64,000 bases of DNA from Deinococcus sp. JMULE3 (GCF_013337115.1 NZ_SGWE01000004.1:1126001-1190000), one strand, 5' to 3'; positions 30,580-40,487 are shown, counted from the first letter of the stretch. Translations and numbers: made by a program. Notes: generated by a model from the letters alone, not told the origin.

Positions 30580-31764
30580 TTACCGCGTGGGGGACGTTCC
30601 CGCGCCGGTGACGGATTCCGGCCCGGCTGGCAGTTCGGCAGGTGGCCCGGCTGGCAGGGGCGGCGTGACCGGGTGGGTGGGTTCGTGGTGGATGCGGCCC
30701 GCGTGCCCGCTGAGGAACGACCCGTCGTACCCGCGACGCCACGCCATGAGTTCCGCCAGGATGCTCAGCGCGACCTCCTCGGGCGCCTCGGCCCCCAGGC
30801 GCAGGCCGATCGGGGAACGCAGCCGCGCCAGCTGCTCGGGCGTGAAGGTCACCCCCTCTGCGTCCAGGGTGGTCAGGAGGTCCAGCGCGCGGCTGCGCGG
30901 CCCCAGGACACCCACGTACGGCGCGCCGGAGTGCAGCGCGTGCGCGAGGCACACGCGGTCGCGGTCGATGTGGTGGTTCATGACGATCAGGTGCGCCCGC
31001 TCGCCCGGCTTGAATGCGCCCAGGTCCTCGGGGGCCAGGGCGTGCAGGGTCGCGCCGGGGAAGCGGCCGGGCGTGATGTACGCGCCGCGCGGGTCGATGA
31101 CGTGCACGTCGTACCCCAGCGCGTGCGCCTGCGCCGCCAGCGGCATGGCGTCGTGCCCGGCGCCGTACAGCACCAGCTGCGGCGGGGGCGTGCTGACGTC
31201 CACGAACACCGCAGACCCGTCCGGGGCGGTCAGGGTCGCGGCGCGCGGCTCCAGGTGCGTCAGGCGCTCCTGGGCGGCGGCCAGCGCGAAGGGCCGCAGG
31301 TCGGCCCGCAGGTCCCCCAGCGCCTCGCCGTCCGGGGTGACGAGCAGTCGCCCCGCGCCGGGGCTCAGGGGCACGATCAGCGCGGCCTTCTGCCCGGCCT
31401 CCAGCGCCGCCAGCCACGCGGCTGTGACAGCGTCGTCCGGGTCCACGCGTTCCACGCGGACGTCCACGCTGCCGCCGCAGCCGATCCCCAGGCCCCAGGT
31501 GGCGTCCTCCGACAGGTCGTAGTGCGTCAGGGCGCTGTCGCCGGTGCGGATCACGTCCAGCGCGACCTCGACCACCTCGGCCTCCAGGCAGCCGCCGGAC
31601 AGCATGCACACCTGCGCGCCGTCGTCGAGGATCAGCATGCGGGTGCCCTCGCGGCGGTAGGCGCTGCCCCGCACGCCCACCACGGTGGCAATGGCGGCGC
31701 GCTGGCCGCGGGCGTGGGCGGCGCGCAGTGCGCCCAGCAGCGCTCTGGTCTCGGCAGCGTTCAT
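30580..31764 (-). CDS. XdhC/CoxI family protein
   Basis: The 394-residue product has an N-terminal XdhC_CoxI domain ([22 protein letters not shown], with [11 protein letters not shown] containing the conserved Cys) and a C-terminal Rossmann domain ([18 protein letters not shown] and [10 protein letters not shown] ... [13 protein letters not shown]). XdhC proteins help deliver sulfurated molybdenum cofactor to xanthine dehydrogenase-type enzymes. No molybdoenzyme genes are in the window. The ATG at 31764 is 9 nt past a TAGAGT box. The downstream rraA-like gene is probably co-transcribed. Confidence 0.9.
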   Translation of the reverse strand: MNAAETRALLGALRAAHARGQRAAIATVVGVRGSAYRREGTRMLILDDGAQVCMLSGGCLEAEVVEVALDVIRTGDSALTHYDLSEDATWGLGIGCGGSVDVRVERVDPDDAVTAAWLAALEAGQKAALIVPLSPGAGRLLVTPDGEALGDLRADLRPFALAAAQERLTHLEPRAATLTAPDGSAVFVDVSTPPPQLVLYGAGHDAMPLAAQAHALGYDVHVIDPRGAYITPGRFPGATLHALAPEDLGAFKPGERAHLIVMNHHIDRDRVCLAHALHSGAPYVGVLGPRSRALDLLTTLDAEGVTFTPEQLARLRSPIGLRLGAEAPEEVALSILAELMAWRRGYDGSFLSGHAGRIHHEPTHPVTPPLPAGPPAELPAGPESVTGAGTSPTR

Positions 31765-31868
31765 GATGCGCCCACTCTAGCAACGCGCAGGTTGGGATTC
31801 CGTGGAGGGACGCCCAGCGCTTCCCTTAGCTGCACCTCACGCCCACCCGCGCGCGGCGGTGCAGACTG

Positions 31869-32483
31869 ATGAGCATGCTCGACAACATTCTCAGCACCGT
31901 GAAGAAGGGCGCCGAACGCGTGCAGCGACGCGGCGAGGAAGTCGCGTCCGCCACGCGTCTGCGCGTGGAGATCTTCAGCCTGGGCCGCGAACTCGACGGT
32001 CTGTTCGCCCGCCTGGGCCGCTCGTACCACGCCGGGGCGGACCTGGACGTCCTGAACGGTGTGCGCGAGGACATCCGCCGCGTCGAGGAGGAGATCAGGG
32101 CCCGCGAGCGCCTCATCACCGAACTCGGCGAGCAGGACGACCCCGACGCCGCCCCCGCAGCGACCGACCTGACCCCGGTCACCAACCCCTCCCCCTCCAA
32201 CCAGCCGAACTTCACCACCCCGCCCCAGGCAACCCGCACGGAACCGACCGTACCCGCCAGCGTCCCCCACCCCACCCAGACCCCGGAGGTTCACATGAGC
32301 GACGACACCCGCACGCCCACCACGCCCGACCCGACCGTGCAGCACAGCGACGAGAAGATCGTCCCCGGCGACGCCACCGCCAGCATGGGCAACGAAGCCG
32401 CGCGCGACGGCATGGCCCGCCACGACAACATGATCGAGGAAGGCAAGGCCGCCAGCCGCAACCCCGACCCGCTGGAAAAGTAA
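31869..32483 (+). CDS. Coiled-coil/disordered protein with internal start
   Basis: The full frame gives 204 residues. The first ~90 form amphipathic helices (MLDNILSTVKKGAERVQRRG ... VREDIRRVEEEIRARERLI), residues ~95-142 are a Pro/Thr linker, and the rest is an acidic, cysteine-free tail. A second methionine at 32295 (MSDDTRTPTT) has a GGAGG at 32285-32289 with 5-nt spacing, so a 62-residue C-terminal product may be made separately. The first start is ATG 31869, or 31875, which sits 7 nt after a CAGACT hexamer. No known family is recognised. It is convergent with the enoyl-CoA hydratase gene. Confidence 0.72.
   Translation: MSMLDNILSTVKKGAERVQRRGEEVASATRLRVEIFSLGRELDGLFARLGRSYHAGADLDVLNGVREDIRRVEEEIRARERLITELGEQDDPDAAPAATDLTPVTNPSPSNQPNFTTPPQATRTEPTVPASVPHPTQTPEVHMSDDTRTPTTPDPTVQHSDEKIVPGDATASMGNEAARDGMARHDNMIEEGKAASRNPDPLEK
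32285..32483 (+). promoter_or_regulatory. Internal ribosome binding site and nested 62-codon ORF
   Basis: GGAGG (32285-32289) precedes an in-frame ATG (32295) by 5 nt, the best Shine-Dalgarno in this part of the window. The nested product is an acidic, probably disordered peptide ending NPDPLEK, similar in style to the 85-residue protein at 18384. Either two proteins are made or two genes have fused. Confidence 0.5.
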
Positions 32484-32596
32484 TTGGGTGATGGGTGATG
32501 GGTGATGGGTGATGGTCAACAGCGTCTGCGTGGAGAACCCGCCCGCGTCAACCCCACCCACTTCCCACTACCTACAACCCACTTCCTCCTCCCCCC
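32484..32596. repeat. Intergenic heptad repeat, family 3, copy 2
   Basis: Four GGGTGAT units, then GGTCAACAGCGTCTGCG, a variable core and a C-rich tail (CCCACTTCC-type units). It aligns over ~100 nt with copy 1 (28431-28532), although the heptad differs (GGGTGAT against GGTCGAT). It fills the gap between convergent stops. Confidence 0.7.
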
Positions 32597-33382
<786 letters not shown>

Positions 33383-33403
33383 GCCCATCAGCCTAACGTG
33401 CGT

Positions 33404-33431
33404 TTGGCCGCCGGGGGCCGTTTGCTACACT
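33404..33431 (+). promoter_or_regulatory. Promoter of ruvX, leaderless type
   Basis: TTGGCC (33404-33409) and TACACT (33426-33431) have a 16-bp spacer. The -10 ends 7 nt before the ruvX ATG (33439). Confidence 0.6.
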
Positions 33432-33438
33432 CCGGCGC

Positions 33439-33846
33439 ATGAGCGACCCCACGCCCGACGACGCGCCGACCACCGTGCCGGTCACGCTGGCCCTGGACGT
33501 CAGCAAGCACCGCATCGGCTTCGCGGTCAGCGCCGGGCGGCTCGCGTTCGGGCGGGGCAGCGTGGACCGCAAACGCCTCCCGCTGGACCTGAAGGCCGTG
33601 CGCCTGAAGGTCAAGGAGACCGGCGCGCAGCAGCTCGTGCTGGGCCTCCCGCTGCGCACCGACGGCGGCCAGAGCCCCAGTGCGGACCGCGTGCAGGCCT
33701 TCGGGCGCGTCCTGACCGAGAAGGGCTACCGCGTCACCTACCAGGACGAGCGCTTCACCACCCGCCGCGCCCGCGACCTGGGCGCAAAGGACGAGGACGA
33801 GGCGGCCGCCGTGCAGATCCTCGAACTGTACCTGCTGGGTCAGTAG
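33439..33846 (+). CDS. ruvX: Holliday junction resolvase-like protein RuvX/YqgF
   Basis: This 135-residue RNase H-fold protein has the first catalytic Asp (D20) in LALDVSKHRIGFAVS, the middle segment LGLPLRTDGG and the end motif YQDERFTTRRARDLG, followed by the acidic DEDEAAAVQILELYL. YqgF proteins take part in 16S rRNA 5' end processing and have been proposed as Holliday-junction nucleases. Length is typical (~140). Leaderless promoter elements lie just upstream. It is divergent from the enoyl-CoA hydratase gene. Confidence 0.94.
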   Translation: MSDPTPDDAPTTVPVTLALDVSKHRIGFAVSAGRLAFGRGSVDRKRLPLDLKAVRLKVKETGAQQLVLGLPLRTDGGQSPSADRVQAFGRVLTEKGYRVTYQDERFTTRRARDLGAKDEDEAAAVQILELYLLGQ

Positions 33847-33887
33847 CCCCTCTTGACGGTCCGGTCCAGCCGGGCGCACCGTGGAGC

Positions 33888-34064
33888 ATGTTCCCTGTCC
33901 TGGAGGCCCTGAACGCGTGGTGGTTGCGCCGCGCGGACGTCCGGTTGCTGCGCCTGCACCCGCGCGGGGACGATCCGGGCGCGGCGCCTCTGCCGGTCCC
34001 GACCGGGCCGCGTCCACGCGTGGGCGGCGCGCAGGCGACGCGGGTGCGTGGGCCTGCTGACTGA
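33888..34064 (+). CDS. Possible small basic protein, weak
   Basis: A 58-codon frame (MFPVLEALNAWWLRRADVRL) rich in Arg and Pro lies in the 316-bp gap between ruvX and the acyl-CoA ligase gene. A GTGGAG precedes the ATG by only one base, too close for a good SD, and no TANNNT box is seen. Its residues are compatible with native codon bias, but such frames arise by chance in high-GC DNA. The function is unknown. Confidence 0.28.
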   Translation: MFPVLEALNAWWLRRADVRLLRLHPRGDDPGAAPLPVPTGPRPRVGGAQATRVRGPAD

Positions 34065-34082
34065 TCCGGGTTCAATTTTGCC

Positions 34083-34088
34083 TATACT
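34083..34088 (+). promoter_or_regulatory. -10 element of the acyl-CoA ligase gene
   Basis: TATACT, a strong -10, lies in a locally AT-richer patch. The gene's ATG is 74 nt further on, so this mRNA would have a conventional leader with an SD. Confidence 0.45.
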
Positions 34089-34162
34089 TCCGGCATTCAC
34101 AGTGAACCGGTGGGCCCGGCGGTGACCCGTCACCGCGCGTGGGGCGCACCATGGAGGTGTTC

Positions 34163-35866
34163 ATGCAGGGCAACATGATGGACGTTCAACTGACCGTGCC
34201 GACCATTCTGGAACGCATCCGCACGCAGTACGCCGGCCGCGAGGTCGTCAGCCTCCTCGTGGCCGGACGGGACGAGCTGGGCAATCCCGTGCCGCACAAG
34301 CACCGCACCACGTACGGGCAGGTCGCGGACCGCGCCCGGCGTCTCGCGGGGGGCCTGCTGGGCCTGGGCCTCGCGAAGGGGGACCGCGTGGCGACGCTGG
34401 CCGTGAACTCCTTCCGGCACCTGGAGGCGTACCTGGGCGTGCCCAGCGCCGGGCTGGTGCTGCACACCGTGAACATCCGCCTGCACCCCGAGCAGATCGG
34501 CTGGATCCTGAACCACGCCGAGGACCGCGTCCTGCTGATCGAGAACGTGTTCGCCGCGATGATCCCCGCGATCAAGGCCGCGTGCCCGAAGCTGGAGCAC
34601 ATCCTGATCCTGGGGCCCACGCCGCAGCCCATCCCGCTGCCCGGCGTGCACGATTACGACACGTTCGTGGCGGGCAGTGAGCCCCTGGCCCGCTACCCGG
34701 AACTGGACGAGCGGGACGCGGCGGCCATGTGCTACACGAGCGGTACGACCGGCAACCCGAAGGGCGTCGTGTACACGCACCGCTCGACGGTGCTGCACTC
34801 GCTGGCCAGCGCGCCCAAGGACGCCCTGAACGTCGGCGAGGCGGACACAGTCCTGCCGATCGTGCCGATGTTCCACGTGAACGCGTGGGGTCTGCCGTAC
34901 ACCTGCGCCATGTACGGCGCGAAGCAGGTGTACGCCGGGGTGTTCGCGGACGGTCGCAGCGTCGCCAGCCTCCTGCAGGACGAGGGCGTGACCATCACGG
35001 CGGGCGTGCCCACCATCTGGATGGGCCTGCTGGCGGAACTCGACCGCGCCGCGCAGGACGGTCAGCCGTACCAGCTCGGCGGCCTGGAGCGCCTGATCGT
35101 GGGCGGCAGCGCCGCGCCCGAGGCGATGATCCGCGCGTTCCACACCCGCCACAATCTGGCGCTGCTGCAGGCCTGGGGCATGACCGAGACGCACCCGCTG
35201 GGCACCGCCAGCGGCGTCCCGCACGGCGTGGACCCCGCCAGCGACGAGGGCTTCGCCCTGCGCGCCAAGCAGGGCCGCACCGTCCCCATGATCGAACTGG
35301 ACGTCCTGGACGACCAGGGCAGGCGCCTGCCGCATGACGGGAAGACCATGGGCCGCCTGATCATCCGCGGGCCGTGGGTGGCCAGCAGCTACTTCAAAGG
35401 CGAGGGCCAGAGCAACTTCTTCGACCTCGACGGCCAGCAGTGGTTCGACACGGGCGACATTGCCACGCTGGACGAGCGCGGGTACATGCACATCCAGGAC
35501 CGCGCCAAGGACCTCATCAAGAGCGGCGGCGAGTGGATCGGCAGCGTGGACCTCGAGAACGCCATCATGGCCCACCCGTCGGTCGCCATGTGCGCCGTGA
35601 TCGCCATGGACGACCCGAAGTGGGATGAACGCCCGCTGGCGATCGTGACGACCAAGCCCGGCCAGAGCGTCACGCACGACGACCTGATCAGCTTCATCGC
35701 GCCGCGCTTCGCGAAGTGGTGGCTGCCCGACGCGACCGTCGTCACCGATCAGCTGCCCATCGGCGCGACCGGCAAGATCCTCAAGCGGGAACTGCGCGAC
35801 CAGTACCGCAGCTACGGCAGCACCCAGGGCCTCGTGACGCCCGCCGCACCCGACCGCAGCGAGTGA
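34163..35866 (+). CDS. Long-chain fatty acid--CoA ligase (AMP-binding)
   Basis: The 567-residue ANL enzyme activates a fatty acid to acyl-AMP and then acyl-CoA. Core motifs are MCYTSGTTGNPKGVVYTH (P-loop), LQAWGMTETHP (A5), WFDTGDIATLDERGYMHI (A7), RAKDLIKSGGEWIGSVDLE (A8) and the C-terminal LPIGATGKILKREL with the catalytic Lys. The overall type resembles medium/long-chain ligases (AlkK/FadD3-like). The ATG at 34163 was chosen since GGAGG (34153-34157) is 5 nt upstream; an ATG at 34151 overlaps that SD. The family-3 repeat copy 3 follows its stop. Confidence 0.94.
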   Translation: MQGNMMDVQLTVPTILERIRTQYAGREVVSLLVAGRDELGNPVPHKHRTTYGQVADRARRLAGGLLGLGLAKGDRVATLAVNSFRHLEAYLGVPSAGLVLHTVNIRLHPEQIGWILNHAEDRVLLIENVFAAMIPAIKAACPKLEHILILGPTPQPIPLPGVHDYDTFVAGSEPLARYPELDERDAAAMCYTSGTTGNPKGVVYTHRSTVLHSLASAPKDALNVGEADTVLPIVPMFHVNAWGLPYTCAMYGAKQVYAGVFADGRSVASLLQDEGVTITAGVPTIWMGLLAELDRAAQDGQPYQLGGLERLIVGGSAAPEAMIRAFHTRHNLALLQAWGMTETHPLGTASGVPHGVDPASDEGFALRAKQGRTVPMIELDVLDDQGRRLPHDGKTMGRLIIRGPWVASSYFKGEGQSNFFDLDGQQWFDTGDIATLDERGYMHIQDRAKDLIKSGGEWIGSVDLENAIMAHPSVAMCAVIAMDDPKWDERPLAIVTTKPGQSVTHDDLISFIAPRFAKWWLPDATVVTDQLPIGATGKILKRELRDQYRSYGSTQGLVTPAAPDRSE

Positions 35867-35867
35867 T

Positions 35868-36021
35868 TGGGGAGTAGGTAGTAGGGGGTGGGGAGTGGGC
35901 TGGCGTGCCGGGCACGTCAGCCCGCTTTCGTTCGTGGTGGTCAACGGAAGGGCCGCCGCGTCACCTCCATCACGGACGAATCCACTTTCCACTCACCACT
36001 GCCCACTCCCCTCAACCCCCT
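35868..36021. repeat. Intergenic G-rich/C-rich repeat, family 3, copy 3
   Basis: It begins just after the ligase stop with a purine-rich run (GGGGAGTAGG-type), has an internal hairpin GGGCTGGCGTG/CACGTCAGCCC, a GGTCAACGG motif, and ends with CCACT-rich sequence. It is looser than copies 1-2 but has the same order of parts. It lies between two genes in the same direction. Confidence 0.5.
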
Positions 36022-36026
36022 CGCCG

Positions 36027-36032
36027 TACACT
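36027..36032 (+). promoter_or_regulatory. -10 element of the esterase gene, leaderless type
   Basis: TACACT ends 7 nt before the ATG (36040). Confidence 0.5.
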
Positions 36033-36039
36033 TGCGGTT

Positions 36040-37044
36040 ATGGCTGTTTCGGTGGATGGGCAGTGGGTGACGTTCTCGCCTCCGGCGGGTGCCGTGGGCC
36101 TGATCGGGGACGTGACGGACTGGCGCAAGCGGGAGCCGATCCCGGTGGTGGACGGCGCGCCGATCCGGCTGCGGCTGCCGCGTGGGGCGTGGGTGGAGTA
36201 CGCGTGGGTGGACGCGGCCGGTGAGGCGTTCGCGGACCCGGACAACGCGCAGCGGTCGCTGAATCCGTGGTGGCCGTACCCGCGCGCGGCGGTGGTGGGC
36301 GAGTACGCGCGGCACCCGCTGTGGCAGATGCCGGACGCGACCCTGAAGGGCACGGCGCACCGCCTGACCTGGGAGGGCACGGTGTTTCCCGGCACGCGGC
36401 GGGCGATCGTGTACACCCCGCACGGGTACGCGGGCGGCGCGCTGCCGGTGTACTACGTGCAGGACGGCGTGGCGTTCTACCGCACGGGGAAGCTGGGGGA
36501 CATGATGGACCGCGCCGTGGAAGCCGGGCTGGCACCGGGCGCGGCGTTTGCGTTCGTGGAGCCGGGCGACCGGAACGAGGAGTACTACCTGAACCCCCGT
36601 TACCTGGAGTTCCTGACGGAGGAGGTGATGCCGCGCGTGGAGGGCGAGCTGGTCACGGCGTCCGTGCGGGGCCTGTGGGGCGCGAGCCTGGGCGGATTGA
36701 CCAGCCTGTTCCTGGGCGCGCGGCACCCGGAGTTGTTCAGCAGGGTGGCGGCGCACAGCGGGGCGTTCATCGCGCGGCCCGGCGCGACCCGTGACGGCGT
36801 GATCGACACGACGACCGCCGGGGAGTGGCTGCTGGAGCAGCTGCGCGCGAATCCGCCCACGCACCTGACGACCAGTCTGGACACCGGGACGCTGGAGTGG
36901 CTGACCGGCCCGAACCGCCGCATGGCGGCCCTGTTCGCGGACCTTGGCTTGGAGCACCAGTACCGTGAGTATCCCAGCGGGCACAACTGGGTGACGTGGC
37001 GCGAGGCGCTGCCCGAGGCGTTCCTGTACCTCCAGGGAGGGTAA
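36040..37044 (+). CDS. Alpha/beta hydrolase, enterochelin-esterase-like
   Basis: The 334-residue protein has an N-terminal CBM48/Fes-N-like beta domain (VGLIGDVTDWRKREPIPV, WVEYAWVDAAGEAFADPDN) and an esterase-D type hydrolase domain (RRAIVYTPHGYAGGALPVYYVQDG). The nucleophile Ser is in GLWGASLGGLTSLFLG, and the His is probably YPSGHNWVTWREALP. Family members hydrolyse ester bonds of siderophores or other small esters. No siderophore genes are near, so the substrate is open. The ATG at 36040 follows a TACACT -10 by 7 nt; the frame is open to 35905 but that lies in the repeat. Confidence 0.9.
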   Translation: MAVSVDGQWVTFSPPAGAVGLIGDVTDWRKREPIPVVDGAPIRLRLPRGAWVEYAWVDAAGEAFADPDNAQRSLNPWWPYPRAAVVGEYARHPLWQMPDATLKGTAHRLTWEGTVFPGTRRAIVYTPHGYAGGALPVYYVQDGVAFYRTGKLGDMMDRAVEAGLAPGAAFAFVEPGDRNEEYYLNPRYLEFLTEEVMPRVEGELVTASVRGLWGASLGGLTSLFLGARHPELFSRVAAHSGAFIARPGATRDGVIDTTTAGEWLLEQLRANPPTHLTTSLDTGTLEWLTGPNRRMAALFADLGLEHQYREYPSGHNWVTWREALPEAFLYLQGG

Positions 37045-37056
37045 GGGAAAACCGGA

Positions 37057-37089
37057 GCTGGAGGATGAACGTTGCCGCCATCCTCCAGC
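37057..37089. terminator. Hairpin between the esterase and terC genes
   Basis: GCTGGAGGAT (37057-37066) pairs perfectly with ATCCTCCAGC (37080-37089). It is placed between two convergent stops. Confidence 0.6.
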
Positions 37090-37107
37090 CCTGCTGTACT
37101 GCCTGCG

Positions 37108-38118
37108 TCAGTCGGTGGCCTGGGCGGCGCCACGGGTGCGCCAGAGGCTGACGAGCACGCCGCCCGCGAGGATCGCCAGGGTCACGCCCAGGCTGATGGC
37201 CGGGTCGAGCTTGCCGTAGAACTGGTTGTAGAAGATCTTGCCGCCGATGAACACCAGCACCAGCGCCAGCGCGGGCTTCAGGGCGCTGAAGCGGTGAATC
37301 AGGGCGTCCAGCGCGAAGTACAGGGCGCGCAGGCCCAGAATCGCGAAGATGTTGCTGGTGTACACGATGAACGGGTCCTGCGTGATCGCGAAGATCGCGG
37401 GGATGCTGTCCACGGCGAACACCAGGTCCGCGAACTCGACCATCAGCAGGGCCAGCAGCAGCGGCGTGGCGTGCATCCGGACGCGGCCCTGCGCGTCGGG
37501 CTGGCGGGTCAGGAACTTCTGCCCGTCCAGGCGGGGGCTGATCGGCATGACGCGCCGCAGCGCCCGCACGACCGGGTGACGCTCCAGGTCCGGTGCCTGA
37601 TCGTGACCGCCCTTCGTGAACAGCAGTTTCACGCCGGTCAGGAGCAGGAACGCCCCGAAGATCCACATGATCCAGTCGAACTGCGTGACGAGCGCCGCGC
37701 CCAGGCCGATCATGATGCCGCGCAGGACGATGACGCCCAGGATGCCCCAGAACAGCACGCGGTGCTGCAGGTGGCGGGGGATGGCCAGTGCGGCGAAGAT
37801 GATGCTGATCACGAACACGTTGTCGAGCGCCAGGGCCTTCTCGACGGCGAAGCCGGTCAGGTACGCCATGCCGCTCTCGGCGCCGAGGGTGGACCAGATC
37901 CACGCGCCGAAGATCAGCGCCAGGACGATGTAGAACGCACTCAGTTTCAGGCTGCTGGCGACGCTGATCGTCTGCTCCTCGCCCTGCTCCGCGGCGCGGC
38001 GGGCACGGCGTCGGGTCAGAACGCCCAGGTCGAAGGCGAGCAGCGCGGCCACGACGGTCAGGAAGAGCAGCCACATCCAGGCGGGCGTGCCGAGCCAGGG
38101 GGTCATCAGAATCTCCAC
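37108..38118 (-). CDS. TerC family membrane protein, probable Mn2+ exporter
   Basis: The 336-residue protein has about eight to nine helices. TerC hallmarks are LLFLTVVAALLAFDLGVL with its conserved Asp, FAVEKALALDNVFVISIIF and LMVEFADLVFAVDSIPAIFAITQDPFIVYTSNIFAILGLRALYF. TerC/Alx/MeeF-type proteins have been tied to manganese export or metalation of secreted proteins. The upstream leader (38128-38286) fits the yybP-ykoY Mn2+ riboswitch, which supports manganese as ligand. The start is either the GTG at 38118 (GGAGG 6 nt upstream) or the ATG at 38106 (GGAG 6 nt upstream). It is convergent with the esterase gene. Confidence 0.92.
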   Translation of the reverse strand: MEILMTPWLGTPAWMWLLFLTVVAALLAFDLGVLTRRRARRAAEQGEEQTISVASSLKLSAFYIVLALIFGAWIWSTLGAESGMAYLTGFAVEKALALDNVFVISIIFAALAIPRHLQHRVLFWGILGVIVLRGIMIGLGAALVTQFDWIMWIFGAFLLLTGVKLLFTKGGHDQAPDLERHPVVRALRRVMPISPRLDGQKFLTRQPDAQGRVRMHATPLLLALLMVEFADLVFAVDSIPAIFAITQDPFIVYTSNIFAILGLRALYFALDALIHRFSALKPALALVLVFIGGKIFYNQFYGKLDPAISLGVTLAILAGGVLVSLWRTRGAAQATD

Positions 38119-38127
38119 GGGGAACCT

Positions 38128-38286
38128 CCGGGGTCCACCCGTGCGGCGCGGCTCAATGCATGAAGCCCGGCAGCGCGCACGTGGTGGCGACTGCCGGGTC
38201 TGGCCTTTCGCTGCTCCTGACCGGGTTCCCTTTGGGTTCCGGATTGACGATCAGGTGCTCCCTGTGCGGGCGGCGTACTCCCCCGG
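38128..38286 (-). ncRNA. yybP-ykoY (manganese) riboswitch leader
   Basis: Read leftward, the leader begins CCGGGGGAGTACG (38286-38274), matching the GGGGAGUAG box. GATCGTCAATCC follows near 38250-38239, matching the GUCGUCA box, and GCATTGAGC (38160-38152) then GTGGACCCCGG (38138-38128) match the 3' part with its conserved GACC. P1 would form between CCGGGG at the 5' end (38286-38281) and CCCCGG at the 3' end (38133-38128); its 3' strand overlaps the first bases of the GGAGG before the GTG start, so metal binding could change ribosome access. The class is known to precede terC/alx genes. I could not run a covariance model. Confidence 0.75.
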
Positions 38287-38417
38287 TATGACGATCAGGA
38301 TGCCGCATCCCGCCCACCGGAAGATGAGTGCCACCTGAAGCTGGATTCATGGGCGGTCCACCCTGATCACAGCCGCGACCCGGTCACCTCATGCGGGATG
38401 GAAGTGACTTGCATCCG

Positions 38418-38520
38418 ACGTGATCGCGTTCCGTTGTCCCCTCTCTCCCTGAGGAACCCGTAGGTCTGCGCAGCAGTAAGGGTGAGGGGGCCACCGGGTG
38501 ACCCTGTCTGGTCTGGAATC
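38418..38520. repeat. Interspersed repeat, family 2, copy 2
   Basis: It shares ordered blocks ACGTGATCGC, TTCCGTT, CCCCTCTC, AAGGGTGAGGGGGCCACCGGG and CCCTG.CTGGT with 12101-12205; the central part differs. It sits in the 490-bp space between terC and the PhoB-type regulator gene. Apart from the riboswitch and this repeat, 38287-38417 and 38521-38608 show nothing recognisable beyond a likely terC promoter. Confidence 0.6.
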
Positions 38521-38608
38521 AATTGAGTCCCATATCGCGCGGATCGGGGCAGCCCAGACGTCAGAGCCGCCGGGAGGCTCCCCCAGCGACTCTGGCCGTG
38601 TGGTGAGG

Positions 38609-39277
<669 letters not shown>

Positions 39278-39420
39278 AGTGACTGTTTCGTCTCCTCAGC
39301 CCCGGCCTTCGGGGCGCTCGGGGTGCTCGGTTGGCGGGCACCTTGCGCGGCGCTGGGGCCAGAGTGCGCCTGGTATTCCGGCTCATCGTAGGGCGCAGCG
39401 TGTCCAGTTGGGCAAATGCC

Positions 39421-39443
39421 GCTGTTTATGGTTCATTAACAGC
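39421..39443. promoter_or_regulatory. Imperfect palindrome in divergent intergenic region
   Basis: GCTGTT and AACAGC flank an AT-rich 11-bp centre in the 265-bp gap between the response regulator and hydrolase genes. It could be an operator; only the first half resembles the TTATG arm of the radiation/desiccation response motif, so I do not call it one. Confidence 0.3.
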
Positions 39444-39542
39444 CAGTCAGCTCGGCGGTGACCGCAGGGTGTCCAGGTTCGCCTCACGCAACCGTGCCCT
39501 GCATCCGCCGCGCCCCGGCGCGCGGCCCCTAGAATGGCGCGC

Positions 39543-40487
39543 ATGACGGGCCTGAACGCAGACGATCACGAGTTCACGGAGTTCCAGGATGAGGACGGCG
39601 TTCACTTCGAGCACCTGAACGGCGCGGACCTGCACTTCGAGGTGCAGGGCGACCCGACCGCCGAGGCGCCCATCGTGTTCCTGCACGGTGGCCCCGGCTA
39701 CAACAGCTACTCCTTCCAGACGCTGTTCGGCGAGCGCATCGAGCGCCCGGTCGTGTTCCTCGACCAGCGCGGCTCCGGGCGCAGCAGCCCCCTGGAGGAC
39801 ACCGAGCAGGGTGCGGACACGCTGGATCTCGACACGCTGGTGGGCGACCTGGAGGCCCTGCGGGACTTCCTGGGGGCCGAGCAGATCATCCCGCTGGGGC
39901 ACGGCTTCGGGGCGCTGGTGGCGCTGGAGTACGCCCGGCGTCATCCGACCCGCACGGCGCGCGTGATCGCCGTGAACCCCTGGGTGCATTTCCCGCAGCT
40001 GGCCCTGACGCTGCTGGAGGAGGCCAGCGCGCGGCGCGGCACGGCCCTGACCGACCCGGCCGACGACCTGCGCGCCCAGACCCCCGAAGGGGAGCATCCG
40101 CCCGTGGGCGGCGCGCGGATCGAGGCGGCGTTCGCGCTGCTGAACGCCCGCGACCTGCTGAACGCCCTGCAGTTCAAAGATCAGGCGAGCCGCATGCGCC
40201 TGGAATTCGCGGACGCCGAGGGGCAACTGATCGGCGGCGGCGAGGTGCAGGAGGCGCTCGTGAACCAGGGCCTGTGGGAGTTCGAGTACCCGCCGTTCCT
40301 GACCGAACTGCGCCGCCCGGTGTTCGTGATCACCGGCGCGCACGACCGCACCAGTTACCCCGAACAGGTGCAGTGGGTCGCGGACCTCGCGGACGCGGAC
40401 GTGACCGTGCTGGACGCCGGACACTACCCCTGGCTGGACGACGAGGACGCCTTTGCCGAGGCGCTCGGTGACGCCCTGTCCCGCTGA
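39543..40487 (+). CDS. Alpha/beta hydrolase, proline iminopeptidase-like
   Basis: The 314-residue protein is an S33-type alpha/beta hydrolase. The oxyanion-hole HGGPGYNSYSF and LDQRGSGRSSPLE are typical of proline iminopeptidases. The nucleophile elbow reads PLGHGFGALVAL, with His-Gly-Phe where GHSxG or GGSWG is expected, so the catalytic Ser is missing at its usual place (GHGFG). The late Asp (TGAHDRTSYPEQ) and His (DAGHYPWLDDE) remain. It may be non-peptidase or inactive. The start was set to 39543, since a TAGAAT -10 overlaps the earlier ATG at 39534 and ends 7 nt before this one. Confidence 0.85.
   Translation: MTGLNADDHEFTEFQDEDGVHFEHLNGADLHFEVQGDPTAEAPIVFLHGGPGYNSYSFQTLFGERIERPVVFLDQRGSGRSSPLEDTEQGADTLDLDTLVGDLEALRDFLGAEQIIPLGHGFGALVALEYARRHPTRTARVIAVNPWVHFPQLALTLLEEASARRGTALTDPADDLRAQTPEGEHPPVGGARIEAAFALLNARDLLNALQFKDQASRMRLEFADAEGQLIGGGEVQEALVNQGLWEFEYPPFLTELRRPVFVITGAHDRTSYPEQVQWVADLADADVTVLDAGHYPWLDDEDAFAEALGDALSR

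Noticed and set aside
39421..39443. Possible radiation/desiccation response motif (RDRM) before the response regulator gene
   Set aside because: Only the TTATG half matches; the CATAA half is missing, so it is listed only as a weak palindrome.
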